Shown: positions 26,952 to 36,194 of the stretch, piece by piece
Layout: the number at the start of each line of letters is the position of its first letter
How positions within the stretch are numbered: the stretch's first letter is position 1
Source of the DNA: Pseudomonadota bacterium
GTDB lineage: Bacteria > Pseudomonadota > Gammaproteobacteria > Burkholderiales > Sulfuriferulaceae
Length of the DNA: 55,213 nucleotides
Reading direction: 5' to 3'
Assembly: GCA_021845925.1 (NCBI GenBank)
Contig: JAJZUW010000001.1
Location: 1-55,213 of the forward strand
The notes under the pieces: generated by a model
Databases searched by the model: none
What the model was told of the DNA's origin: nothing
What the model saw: the letters and a program-made list of their open reading frames with translations, nothing else
Program-made: the position numbers and the translations under genes

Positions 26952-27038
26952 TGAAACATTACCTGAAAAATGTCTGATATCTACCACAGTTCTGTGTGAA
27001 TTTTTTGTGACAAAGCGGTTAAACCGGAAATTGCTGCC

Positions 27039-27044
27039 TATACT
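27039..27044 (+). promoter_or_regulatory. Candidate -10 box of the second porin
   Basis: TATACT lies 77 bases before the porin start codon. No good -35 hexamer is found at 16-18 bp, which would fit activation from the upstream repeat. Confidence 0.35.
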
Positions 27045-27120
27045 CGCCGCAGCCATGGGGAGATGCCGGCGACGCTGGTATTCATATGGCCATATTAAAT
27101 TTTCACAGAAGGGGTCATTC

Positions 27121-28551
27121 ATGAAATTGAAGCAATCGTTGCTGGCACTGCTGGCGACCGCTACTGTTGCAGGTGCGGCACATGCCGATATGTCTCTGAT
27201 CAACAACGATCAGGGCAGTCTGGATTTCTACTCGATCATTGACGTTGCCGTGGTTACTCAGGACCACAGCCTGTCGATTTCGCCTTCCATGCCTAACGAT
27301 ATTTATCCGTTCCAGGCTCAGTCGAATGGTGTTGGCAATCCCGGTGGTGTCGGTGCTACCCATTCTGTCACCGGCCTGCTGGGTGGTGGTCTGTCGGATT
27401 CCCGCGTTGGTTTCAAGGGTGGTCTGAACATGGAACAAGGCACCAAGGCCATTTTCAATGTGGAAACCGGTTTCAATCCGGTCAGTGGCCAGATCAACAA
27501 TGCTGCTGGTGCCGTGGCGGCCAACCCGGTGATCAAGGGACAGCACGGTTCGGGTAACAGCAGCGTGAATGCGGATTCTTCGCTGAACGGCCAGTTGTTC
27601 AACCGCGCAGCCTTCTTTGGTTTCGAGAACAAGAACTGGGGTAAGGTCACCTTCGGTCTGCAGAACAACCCGATGAAAGACCTGTTTGGTTCTTATGATC
27701 CGGTCGCTTCCGACTCGTTCTCGCCCTTCGGTGAAAGCGGTGCCTACGGTGGTGGTGGTGGTGTGTCCGAAGATGCACGTATGGAAAACAGCGTGCGTTA
27801 CCAGTACACCAACAGCGGTTTCCTGTTTGACGCAGCCTACCAGTTTGGCAACAACACCAGCAGCAATGGCGTGATCGGTGGTTCTGGTGTGGGCGATGGT
27901 TATGCTTTCCGTCTCGGTTACGAAGCCAGCGACTTTGGTGTCCAGTTCTCGTATGACAACTTCACCGATGCGCTGAAGGCTGTCAATGCCTGGTCCAACG
28001 TGGCTGCCAATACGACTTATGCAATCAATGGTTCCAATGTTCTGGCCAATACGTTTGCTCCTGGACAGATCGGTCTGGTCGCTGTCAACACCGATTCCTG
28101 GGTGCTGGCTGGCAAGTACACCGGCATCAAGAACCTGAACCTGAAGCTGGGTTATGAGTCCTTCACCATCGGTGCTCCGTCGGATACCCAGTACAACATC
28201 AGCTCGATCTGGGGTACCCCGGTGCAGTTTGTCCAGCCCGGTTTTGCACCTGGCGTGTCGCAGACCACCAACATCTGGTTTGGCGGCGGTGACTACAGCT
28301 TCGACCCACGCTGGAATCTGTCGCTGGGTTACTACAATGCAAGCATTGGCAATTCTACCGGTTCGAACAATTCGGGCACCATCGCTACGTTCTCCGGTAT
28401 CCTGACCTATCACCTGTACAAGAATGCTGATCTGTACCTGGTGGGCACCACCAACCACTTTAGTGGTGCTGCGTTCGAAAATGCCCAGGGTCAGATGCTG
28501 TTCTGGTCTGACGTCACCGCCTACGGTGCTGGCGCACGCGTCAAGTTCTGA
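27121..28551 (+). CDS. Outer-membrane porin, second copy
   Basis: A 476-residue beta-barrel protein. The signal peptide is MKLKQSLLALLATATVAGAAHA, preceded by AGAAGGGG at a good distance, and the C-terminus is AGARVKF with the terminal Phe of porins. Inside are porin-like stretches such as SRVGFKGGLNMEQGTKAIF and FGFENKNWGKVTFGLQ. It is about 70 residues longer than the upstream porin and only distantly similar, so this is not a recent tandem copy. Biased codon use suggests high expression. Likely a general or small-anion diffusion channel; the solute is unknown. Confidence 0.9.
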   Translation: MKLKQSLLALLATATVAGAAHADMSLINNDQGSLDFYSIIDVAVVTQDHSLSISPSMPNDIYPFQAQSNGVGNPGGVGATHSVTGLLGGGLSDSRVGFKGGLNMEQGTKAIFNVETGFNPVSGQINNAAGAVAANPVIKGQHGSGNSSVNADSSLNGQLFNRAAFFGFENKNWGKVTFGLQNNPMKDLFGSYDPVASDSFSPFGESGAYGGGGGVSEDARMENSVRYQYTNSGFLFDAAYQFGNNTSSNGVIGGSGVGDGYAFRLGYEASDFGVQFSYDNFTDALKAVNAWSNVAANTTYAINGSNVLANTFAPGQIGLVAVNTDSWVLAGKYTGIKNLNLKLGYESFTIGAPSDTQYNISSIWGTPVQFVQPGFAPGVSQTTNIWFGGGDYSFDPRWNLSLGYYNASIGNSTGSNNSGTIATFSGILTYHLYKNADLYLVGTTNHFSGAAFENAQGQMLFWSDVTAYGAGARVKF

Positions 28552-28585
28552 TCACTGGCCGGCGATCCCGGCTTGTTGGCAGTGC

Positions 28586-28621
28586 AAAAACCCTGTTGCC
28601 GACCGGCAGCAGGGTTTTTTT
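28586..28621 (+). terminator. Intrinsic terminator after the second porin
   Basis: AAAAACCCTGTTGCC pairs with GGCAGCAGGGTTTTT (one G-U pair) around a 4-base loop and runs into a T tract. It starts 34 bases after the porin stop. Confidence 0.9.
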
Positions 28622-29046
28622 CGGTATCAATCGTTATCGCATTGAAGATCATGCGTAGCCGGAATTTTTGCTGGTTGGAATAAAGTTGTCAGAATTCGCG
28701 TCGTTTTGTTCTGACGAACAGAAGCGAATGATTGACAGGCGGGCGATTTAACGAAAGAATTCGTCAGGTTTCTGGTGTCATGACAAGTCATGTCGCGATC
28801 CTGCGCAGACACAGTTCGTACAATAATGAACGATGACATTCCGATTGAGATCCTCCCCACATTGATTTCGTGTTTCAAGCAGTACAGCAGCATTGTGCCT
28901 GTGAAATCAAAATTAACGCATATGGCAAGTAGAAATGTGAGTTTGTAAGAAAAAAGAATGGTTGTCTGTGCTAGTATGCGCACGAATTGATGCGGTTGCC
29001 CTGTTTTTGGGCGATGTTAACGGAATACGTTTGAGGAAAGAATAAA
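28622..29046. other. Long intergenic region ahead of the RND operon
   Basis: 425 bases without a convincing gene. A 118-codon minus-strand frame (28627-28983) has no recognisable family. The stretch holds two palindromes: TGTTC-TGAC-GAACA (28707-28720) and CATGAC-AA-GTCATG (28779-28792). A TTGACA lies at 28732-28737, and a TAGTAT preceded by TGC (28972-28977) is a possible extended -10 about 70 bases before the permease gene. It is probably a multi-site control region for the efflux operon. Confidence 0.45.
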
Positions 29047-32000
29047 ATGATTTGGCTCGTACGCGTAGCGCTGAGTCGGCCCTATACCTTCGTGGTGATG
29101 GCGATCCTGATTTTCATTCTGGGTCCCCTTTCGTACAAGAACATGAGTACGGATATTTTCCCGGCCATCGACATTCCAGTGATCAGCGTGATCTGGACCT
29201 ATAACGGTATGCCTCCGCAAGACGTGGCCGACCGTATCACCACCTATTACGAACGCAACCTGTCCAGTACAGTGAGTGATATCGAGCACATCGAATCGCA
29301 GACACTGGCCGGCGTGTCTGTGGTGAAAATCTTTTTCCACCCCGGCGTGAATATCAATGGCGCCATGAGTCAGGTCACGGCCATCTCGCAAACCGTGCTG
29401 AAGCAGATGCCTCCCGGCATTACGCCGCCGCAGATTCTGGTGTACAACGCTTCCGACGTTCCGGTGATCTCGATGGCGCTGTCCAGCCACCGTTTGCTGG
29501 ACAACCAGTTGTTTGACCTGTCCAACAACTTTATCCGTCCGCAGCTTGCCGAGGTGGAAGGCGCAGCCGTGACCTCGCCGTATGGTGGCAAGGTGCGCCA
29601 GATCCAGGTTGACCTTGACCAGCGTGCCTTGCGCGCCAAGGGACTGACGCCGACAGATGTGGTGAATGCACTGTCGGTGCAGAACCTGCAATTGCCGTCT
29701 GGTACTGAAAAGGTGGGGCTGTTCGAATACAACGTGACCTTGAACGCCAGTCCGAAGGTGGTTGAAGAACTGAACGACATGCCGATCAAGACAGTCAATG
29801 GCGCCACCATCTACTTGCGTGATGTGGGATATGTGCGTGACGGTTTTGCGCCGCAAACCAACATCGTCCGTATCAATGGTCTGCACTCGGTGCTGACCAC
29901 CATCCAGAAAAACGGTAATGCATCGACCCTGGCCATTATCCAGCAGATCAAGGACATGATGCCAAGAATCCTGGCCGGTGCCCCGAAAGGGCTGCACGTG
30001 GCACTGGTCGGCGACACGTCTACCTTCGTCAAGGGATCGATCGACGGCGTGATCCGGGAAGGTGTGACCGCCGCGATTCTGACCGGCCTGATGATTCTGC
30101 TGTTTCTGGGTAGCTGGCGCTCGACCGTCATCATCATGCTGTCCATTCCGCTGGCGATTCTCTCTGCCATTGCGTTGCTGTTTGCCTTTGGTCAGACCAT
30201 CAACCTGATGACGCTGGGCGGTCTTGCGCTGGCGGTGGGTATTCTGGTTGACGATGCAACAGTGACCATTGAAAACATCAACTGGCACCTGGAACATGGC
30301 AAGGAAGTGCGTACGGCCATTCTGGATGGTGCAGGACAGATTGTGGTGCCGGCATTCGTGTCGTTGCTGTCGATCCTGATCGTGTTCGTGCCGATGTTCT
30401 TCCTGGGCGGCGTTTCCGGCTATCTGTTCGTGCCTCTGGCCGAAGCGGTGATGTTCTCGATGATCTCGTCGTTCATCCTGTCGCGTACCCTGGTGCCGAC
30501 GGTGGCCAATTTCCTGCTCAAGCCGCACATGCACCATGATGTGCATGCCGGCGAAGGCTCGCATCCGGTCAGTACCCATACCGCCTCGCACAACCCGCTG
30601 GTGATTTTCCAGCGCCGGTTCGAGCAGGTGTTTGCTGTGATTCGTGAAGGTTACCGGAATATCCTGCTGATGGCGCTGACCAACCGCAAGATATTCATTA
30701 CCGGATTCCTGTCGTTCGTCATGGCGTCCTTTTTGCTGGTGCCATGGCTTGGCCGCAATTTCTTCCCGGCCACCGATGCTGGTCTGATCAAGTTGCACGT
30801 ACGGGCCAAAACCGGAATGCGGATTGAAGAAACCGCGCGTCTGGTTGACCTGATCGAGCAGGATATCCGCAAGAACATCCCGACCGATGAAATGTCCAAC
30901 ATCGTTGACAACATTGGACTGCCGGTCAGCGGTATCAACCTGAGCTATAGCAGCTCGTTCCCGATTGGTACGGCGGATGCGGACATCATGGTCACGCTGA
31001 AGGAAAACCACCATCCGACAGAAGGCTATGTGCAGGCATTGCGCAAAAAGCTGGCGGTTGATTTTCCGGGCGTCACGTTTGCATTCCTGCCGGCCGATAT
31101 CGTGACCCAGGTGCTGAACTTCGGCTTGCCGGCTCCGCTGGATATCCAGATCATCGGCTTCAAGAATGATGAGAACCGGGCTTATGCCAACGAACTGATG
31201 ACCCGTCTGCGCAAGGTTCCGGGTCTGGCAGATCTGCGCGTGGCACAGCAGTTCGACGAACCTGAACTGCACCTGGTGGTTGACCGTGCCCGTGCCCAGC
31301 AGATGGGGCTGTCTCAGCGTGACATTGCCAACGCCATGCTGATCACCTTGTCCGGTAGTTTCCAGACTGGTCCGAACTTCTGGGTCAATCCGAAGAACGA
31401 CGTTGATTACCCGCTGGTGATCCAGACGCCACAGTATCGTATCGACACCCTGAACGACCTGGTCAACGTGCCGATTCCGACAGGTACATCAACCGATCCG
31501 AACCTGGTGGGTAGCGGTCGTTCCAAGGTGCCACAGATTCTGGGTAGCCTGGCGCACATCGAACGTCGCCAGCAGACAGCCATCGTGTCGCACTATGACG
31601 TCCAGCCGGTGATCGATATTTTCGGTACTCCGGAAAACCGTGACCTTGGCGGTATTGCCAACGACATCAACAAGATCCTGAAAGACACCGCGAAAGATGT
31701 GCCGAAGGGCTCCGAGGTGGTGTTGCGCGGTCAGGTTCAATCGATGAACCAGGCGTATTCGGGACTTGTGTTTGGTCTGGTGGCAGCGATCGTGTTCATC
31801 TACCTGCTGATCGTGGTCAATTTCCAGTCATGGCTGGATCCGTTCGTGATCATCACCGCGCTGCCAGCTGCACTGGCCGGTATTACCTGGATGTTGTTCG
31901 TCACGCATACGCCGTTGTCGGTGCCGGCACTGATTGGCGCTATCATGACCATGGGTGTGGCAACTGCCAACAGTATTCTGGTGATCAGCTTTGCCCGTGA

Positions 32001-32307
32001 AAAACTGAGCGAAGGCGTCAGTGGTCTGACCGCTGCGGTGGAAGCCGGCTATATCCGCTTCCGTCCAGTGTTGATGACGGCGCTGGCCATGATCATCGGT
32101 ATGGCGCCGATGGCGCTGGGTCTGGGCGATGGCGGTGAACAGAATGCTCCGCTTGGTCGTGCTGTGATCGGTGGTCTCTGTTTCGCGACCGTGGCAACCC
32201 TTTTGTTCGTTCCTGTTGTGTTCAGTCTGGTGCACCGTGATGGTGAAAAACCACATGAAACACAGGAAACCGATGTGTCTGTTAAATTATCTGAATCCGG
32301 AGCTTGA
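29047..32307 (+). CDS. RND efflux permease (inner-membrane pump)
   Basis: A 1086-residue polytopic transporter of the resistance-nodulation-division family, the proton-driven pump of a tripartite efflux system. It has 12 predicted membrane helices in two repeats with large periplasmic loops between helices 1-2 and 7-8. The proton-relay Asp pair D402-D403 sits in GILVDDATVTIEN on helix 4. The N-terminus MIWLVRVALSRPYTF and the start FPAIDIPVI of the porter domain fit the drug/organic-solute branch rather than the heavy-metal branch. The substrate cannot be deduced. GAGGAAAG precedes the start. The adaptor follows after three bases. Confidence 0.92.
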   Translation: MIWLVRVALSRPYTFVVMAILIFILGPLSYKNMSTDIFPAIDIPVISVIWTYNGMPPQDVADRITTYYERNLSSTVSDIEHIESQTLAGVSVVKIFFHPGVNINGAMSQVTAISQTVLKQMPPGITPPQILVYNASDVPVISMALSSHRLLDNQLFDLSNNFIRPQLAEVEGAAVTSPYGGKVRQIQVDLDQRALRAKGLTPTDVVNALSVQNLQLPSGTEKVGLFEYNVTLNASPKVVEELNDMPIKTVNGATIYLRDVGYVRDGFAPQTNIVRINGLHSVLTTIQKNGNASTLAIIQQIKDMMPRILAGAPKGLHVALVGDTSTFVKGSIDGVIREGVTAAILTGLMILLFLGSWRSTVIIMLSIPLAILSAIALLFAFGQTINLMTLGGLALAVGILVDDATVTIENINWHLEHGKEVRTAILDGAGQIVVPAFVSLLSILIVFVPMFFLGGVSGYLFVPLAEAVMFSMISSFILSRTLVPTVANFLLKPHMHHDVHAGEGSHPVSTHTASHNPLVIFQRRFEQVFAVIREGYRNILLMALTNRKIFITGFLSFVMASFLLVPWLGRNFFPATDAGLIKLHVRAKTGMRIEETARLVDLIEQDIRKNIPTDEMSNIVDNIGLPVSGINLSYSSSFPIGTADADIMVTLKENHHPTEGYVQALRKKLAVDFPGVTFAFLPADIVTQVLNFGLPAPLDIQIIGFKNDENRAYANELMTRLRKVPGLADLRVAQQFDEPELHLVVDRARAQQMGLSQRDIANAMLITLSGSFQTGPNFWVNPKNDVDYPLVIQTPQYRIDTLNDLVNVPIPTGTSTDPNLVGSGRSKVPQILGSLAHIERRQQTAIVSHYDVQPVIDIFGTPENRDLGGIANDINKILKDTAKDVPKGSEVVLRGQVQSMNQAYSGLVFGLVAAIVFIYLLIVVNFQSWLDPFVIITALPAALAGITWMLFVTHTPLSVPALIGAIMTMGVATANSILVISFAREKLSEGVSGLTAAVEAGYIRFRPVLMTALAMIIGMAPMALGLGDGGEQNAPLGRAVIGGLCFATVATLLFVPVVFSLVHRDGEKPHETQETDVSVKLSESGA

Positions 32308-32310
32308 ATC

Positions 32311-33471
32311 ATGCAGAATGAGTACCCACACGTTCAGTTATCGCGCCGGGGGCGCCTGACGCTGATCGTCCTGATTTCCGCGTTTGGCCTGGTTGCCGCA
32401 GAGGGCATCCTGTCGCGCTTGCATGCAGACAAAATGCTGGTTCACGCAGCTGAAATGCGTGACACGGTCCCGGTCAAGATCATTATTCCGCAGGCAGGAG
32501 CGGCCAGCGAAAAATTGCGCCTGCCCTGTAACGTGACGCCCTGGTATCAGGCCGACATCTTCTCGCGCGTCAATGGTTACCTCAAAGACTGGTACACCGA
32601 TATCGGTGCCCATGTGAAGGCCGGCCAGTTGCTGGCAGTGGTTGAAACCCCGGATCTGGATGATCAGATCCAGCGGGCGGAAGCCAATCTGGCAACCCAG
32701 AAGGCCAAGCTGCAGCTGGCAGTCGTCACTGCCCAGCGCTGGGAAAAACTGCTGGCGACCGATTCCGTCTCCAGACAGGAAACCGAAGAGAAGCAGGCCG
32801 ACGAAAAGGCGCAGCAAGCCGAGGTGAATGCCCAGGAAGCCGAATTGCGTCGCCTGAAAGTACTGCAGTCGTTCAACCATATCGTTGCGCCGTTCGATGG
32901 CGTGATTACCGACCGCAACACGGACATCGGCATGCTGATCAGCAATGGCAGCAACACTTCCATTCCGCCGCTGTTCAAAGTGGCTGATGAACGCAGGTTG
33001 CGGGTGTATGTGGAAGTGCCGCAGAATTATGCCGACCGCATCAACACCAGCACGCCAGCGACCATTTCGCTGCCTGACCGTCCGGGCAAGGAATACACGG
33101 CCAAGGTGATCAGCACCTCGGAAGCGATCCACGTCGCTTCGCGAACCCTGACCGTGGAGCTGGAACTGGCCAATCCCGGTGAAACCATCATGCCCGGCGC
33201 ATACGGCGATGTGGCGTTCACCCTGCCAAGTCCGAAAAGTGTTGTGCGCATTCCGGGCAGCGCATTGCTGTTCCGCAAGGGTGGCCTGAAGGTTGCCACG
33301 GTTGGACCGGATAACCGTGTTGTGCTGAAATCGATTACGGTTGCCCGCGATCTGGGCAAGATCATCGAGGTGTCGTCCGGCATCGAACCGACCGACAAGA
33401 TTATCGATTCGCCATCCGACTCGATTACGGATGGTGATCATGTGCAGATTTCGAGCGGATTCACAAAATGA
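32311..33471 (+). CDS. RND efflux periplasmic adaptor (membrane-fusion protein)
   Basis: A 386-residue HlyD/AcrA-type adaptor bridging the permease and the outer-membrane channel. It has an N-terminal anchor helix (about 14-30, no lipobox), a lipoyl half (DWYTDIGAHVKAGQLLAVVETPDL), an alpha-helical hairpin rich in Ala, Glu and Gln (about 115-190), the second lipoyl half (IVAPFDGVITDRNTDIGM), then beta-barrel and membrane-proximal domains. The gene lies three bases after the permease and overlaps the next gene by four bases. Confidence 0.92.
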   Translation: MQNEYPHVQLSRRGRLTLIVLISAFGLVAAEGILSRLHADKMLVHAAEMRDTVPVKIIIPQAGAASEKLRLPCNVTPWYQADIFSRVNGYLKDWYTDIGAHVKAGQLLAVVETPDLDDQIQRAEANLATQKAKLQLAVVTAQRWEKLLATDSVSRQETEEKQADEKAQQAEVNAQEAELRRLKVLQSFNHIVAPFDGVITDRNTDIGMLISNGSNTSIPPLFKVADERRLRVYVEVPQNYADRINTSTPATISLPDRPGKEYTAKVISTSEAIHVASRTLTVELELANPGETIMPGAYGDVAFTLPSPKSVVRIPGSALLFRKGGLKVATVGPDNRVVLKSITVARDLGKIIEVSSGIEPTDKIIDSPSDSITDGDHVQISSGFTK

Positions 33472-34907
33472 AACTGAACCGACTGGTATTGATTGTGGCG
33501 GGCGTGCTGCCGGTGCTGACCGGTTGTTCGCTGGCGCCCACCTATCATGAACCGACGACAGATGTCCCCGCTGCCTACAAGGAAGCGGGTGTCTGGCAAC
33601 CGGCCAAACCATCCGACAAGATTGAACGCGGCGACTGGTGGCAGGATTACAAGGATCCGACCCTGGACAATCTGATCGGACAGCTGGATGCGGCCAATCC
33701 AACCCTGGCCGAAGCCGTGGGACATTACGACCAGGCCATTGCGCTTGAACAGCAGGCCAATGCCAGTCTGTTTCCACAGCTCAATTTTGGTGGGTTCGAT
33801 ACTGCCAACAAGAATTTTTACAACAAGCCGCATATCTACACGCCGACTTCGCCAGTCAGTGGTCCGCAGTCCTATCACGAAGGTTATGCTGGTCTGACCG
33901 CTTCCTACGAAGTGGACTTCTGGGGCCGGATTCGCAATGAGGTGGCAGCCGGTCAAGCCAATGAAGCAGCCGCAGCTGCAGATCTGGAAACGGTGCGGCT
34001 CAGTCTGCGTGCAACCCTGACCAACAATTATCTGGCTTTGCGCGGCCTGGATCAGGAAATCAAGCTGCTCAACGACGTGGTGGTCATCTACAAGAAGGCG
34101 CTCGACTTGACCGAATACCGCTTTCATGGCGGTGTGGACTCCGAGTTGAGTGTATCGCGTGCGAAGGCGCAGCTGGATTTTGCCAATGGAGAACTGGCAG
34201 ATCTGATTGCCGTGCGCGCGCTGTACGAGCATGCGATTGCCTCACTGGTGGGCAAGCCGGCATCGGCATTTTCCTTGCCGTCCAACCTGGCGGAAATCAG
34301 CGTACCGGCCATTCCGGTTGGTGTGCCTTCCGCACTGCTGCAGCGCCGTCCCGACATCGCGGCAGCTGAACGCCGCGTGGCGGCTGCCAACGCAGAAATT
34401 GGCGTGGCAAGGGCTGCGTTCTTCCCGACGATCAATCTGATCGGTGGTCTGGGGCAGGATCAGGTGATTGCCAATGAATTCTCAATGGCGCCAACAACGC
34501 TGTGGACGATCGGACCGACCGCGTTTCTGACCATTTTTGATGCTGGTCGTCGTCAGGCAGTTGTGGATCAGGCCAAGGCCACATTCCATGTCGCTGGCGC
34601 ACAGTACCGTGCGACCGTGCTGAAGGCGTTCCAGGAAGTCGAAGACAATCTGACCTTGCTGAACCAGTTGTCGCAGGAGTCGGTCAGCATTGATGCTGCC
34701 AAGTCGGACACACAGCGCGCCCTGGAAATTGCCATGAGCCGTTATCGCGAGGGGATGGAAAACTACCTCGAGGTGGTGACAGCGCAGCAACCAGCCCTGC
34801 AGGCTGAAATTGAATCGATCCGCCTGCATACCCGTCGTTTGCAGGCCAGTGTCAGTCTGATTCGTGCGCTTGGTGGTGGCTATCAGCGGCCGGATACGCA
34901 TTCCTGA
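33468..34907 (+). CDS. RND efflux outer-membrane lipoprotein (NodT/OprM type)
   Basis: A 479-residue outer-membrane channel of the NodT family. The signal peptide ends in LTGC with the lipidated Cys at 20, followed by SLAPTYHEP, typical of OprM-like proteins. Two OEP repeats are visible, with ALLQRRPDIAAAERRVAAANAEIGVARAAFFP as the family's signature in the second half. It is translationally coupled to the adaptor (ATGA) and closes the operon, with a terminator behind it. It is distinct from the orphan TolC-like protein at the left end of the window. Confidence 0.93.
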   Translation: MKLNRLVLIVAGVLPVLTGCSLAPTYHEPTTDVPAAYKEAGVWQPAKPSDKIERGDWWQDYKDPTLDNLIGQLDAANPTLAEAVGHYDQAIALEQQANASLFPQLNFGGFDTANKNFYNKPHIYTPTSPVSGPQSYHEGYAGLTASYEVDFWGRIRNEVAAGQANEAAAAADLETVRLSLRATLTNNYLALRGLDQEIKLLNDVVVIYKKALDLTEYRFHGGVDSELSVSRAKAQLDFANGELADLIAVRALYEHAIASLVGKPASAFSLPSNLAEISVPAIPVGVPSALLQRRPDIAAAERRVAAANAEIGVARAAFFPTINLIGGLGQDQVIANEFSMAPTTLWTIGPTAFLTIFDAGRRQAVVDQAKATFHVAGAQYRATVLKAFQEVEDNLTLLNQLSQESVSIDAAKSDTQRALEIAMSRYREGMENYLEVVTAQQPALQAEIESIRLHTRRLQASVSLIRALGGGYQRPDTHS

Positions 34908-34933
34908 TCGCTACGTCGTACATTGTCCCCAAC

Positions 34934-34966
34934 AAAAAAGCCATGCATCCGCATGGCTTTTTTTTT
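34934..34966. terminator. Intrinsic terminator, probably bidirectional
   Basis: AAAAAAGCCATGC with GCATGGCTTTTTT forms a 13-bp stem around ATCC, followed by nine T residues in all on the plus strand. The flanking A run makes it work in both directions, ending the RND operon and the convergent binding-protein gene. Confidence 0.92.
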
Positions 34967-35002
34967 GTTGCCGATCCGGCTGACCGGACCGGACAGACAG
35001 TA

Positions 35003-35974
35003 TTACTTGCCTTCGGTGTAAGGCTTGAAACCATAGCTTTCGAAAATGGCCAGTGCTTTCGGCGAACGCAGGAAATCAACCCACATTTTGGCGGCCTTGG
35101 CGTGCTTGGCCTTCTTGAGCGTGGTTGCGGCATAGACCGCGCTGACATTCTGGCTGTCAGGGATGTCCACGTTGCTGATCGGATTGCCAACCTTTTCTTC
35201 AAACTTGGCTTCCGATTGCCATGTCACGCCGGCATCTGCGCGACCCAGCATCAGGTACAAAGGCGACTGACGGTGGTGAATGTGGGTCAGGATGGTTTCG
35301 CCGTTGGCAACCTTGGTCTCGTAAACGGCCTTAACCAGTTCTTCACCACCAGCCTTGGCCAGAGCAACCTTGATCTGACGACCAATGCCTTCGAACTCCG
35401 GATTCGGCATCACCAGTTTGACGCCAGGTTTGCCAAGGTCATTCAGGCTGGTGATATGGGCAGGATTGCCTTTGGGGATCATGATGGTCAGCGTGTTGGT
35501 GGCATAACGCACGGCAGGCGCATTGCCATAACCTTCGCTGATGGCCTGAGTGACACGCTTGAGTCCGGCAGCGTATACGTCGGCATGCACAGTCCAGGTC
35601 ATGTTACCGACCGTCACCACGCCATTTTTCTTGATCTGTTCGTAGCACAGGCCAGGAGGAATGGTTTCGTAATAGATCTTGCCCTTGAATTCCGGGTGTT
35701 GTCTTTCGAATTCGTGCACCAGCGGAGCCATGGCAAAGAAGTAGTTGCCGCCGACCAGGATGTTCAGTCTGGACGTCATCGGATTGCCGTGGAAATCAGG
35801 CAGGTTGTCCACTTCCGGCACGGTGAATTCCAGACCGCGCTCCTGTACAGGGTTGTTGTCGCCGTGGCTCCATGGCGGATAGAATTTCTCGTTGTCAGTG
35901 GCTCCGGCATGGCTGGCAATGGCCAGCAGCAACAGCGCGGCGGCGCTGGAAAGGATTGAACGACGAACGCTCAT
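35003..35974 (-). CDS. Periplasmic substrate-binding protein, ModA-like
   Basis: A 323-residue secreted solute-binding protein. The signal peptide ends ASHAGA. The mature part follows the type 2 periplasmic fold of molybdate/sulfate-type receptors: SRLNILVGGNYFFAMAPLVHEFE near the start, TNTLTIMIPKGNPAHITSLNDL in the middle, and KAKHAKAAKMWVDFLRSPKALAIFESYGF at the end. There is an extra N-terminal segment (KFYPPWSHGDNNP) not usual in ModA. No ABC permease or ATPase gene is adjacent, so it is an orphan. The ligand could be an oxyanion or something else. AGGAGA precedes the ATG. It is divergent from a dsrE-like gene. Confidence 0.8.
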   Translation of the reverse strand: MSVRRSILSSAAALLLLAIASHAGATDNEKFYPPWSHGDNNPVQERGLEFTVPEVDNLPDFHGNPMTSRLNILVGGNYFFAMAPLVHEFERQHPEFKGKIYYETIPPGLCYEQIKKNGVVTVGNMTWTVHADVYAAGLKRVTQAISEGYGNAPAVRYATNTLTIMIPKGNPAHITSLNDLGKPGVKLVMPNPEFEGIGRQIKVALAKAGGEELVKAVYETKVANGETILTHIHHRQSPLYLMLGRADAGVTWQSEAKFEEKVGNPISNVDIPDSQNVSAVYAATTLKKAKHAKAAKMWVDFLRSPKALAIFESYGFKPYTEGK

Positions 35975-36027
35975 CTGGGCTCTCCTGGTGGTTGTGAATT
36001 AAGTGGACTTTTAGGTTCCAGCGGTAT

Positions 36028-36033
36028 AGTATA
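36028..36033 (-). promoter_or_regulatory. Candidate -10 box of the ModA-like gene
   Basis: TATACT on the minus strand, about 54 bases ahead of the start codon. A TTTACA lies 15 bp upstream, slightly too close for an ideal -35. Confidence 0.35.
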
Positions 36034-36194
36034 ACCTGCACCAGCGGTTGTAAATCGCAATGGCTGGATAACATGAAAAACTGGAATTGTTGCCGCTGCT
36101 GTGGGCTTCTGGCCATCTGGCAGGTGACAGCGGGCCAGCCGTTTTCCGGCTTGCGCGCAGTGATATTCTACACGACCCCAAACAGGAGAACACC

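Noticed and set aside
28627-28983. 118-codon minus-strand open frame in the gap before the RND operon
   Set aside because: No recognisable family, it lies over likely regulatory palindromes, and its composition is not protein-like (many Thr, Cys and Ser in an AT-rich gap).
29017-31272. 751-codon frame opposite the RND permease, and similar long antisense frames opposite pilQ, rng and the dynamin gene
   Set aside because: Rich in His, Gln and Arg as expected for codon shadows of biased genes; the sense-strand proteins have clear families.
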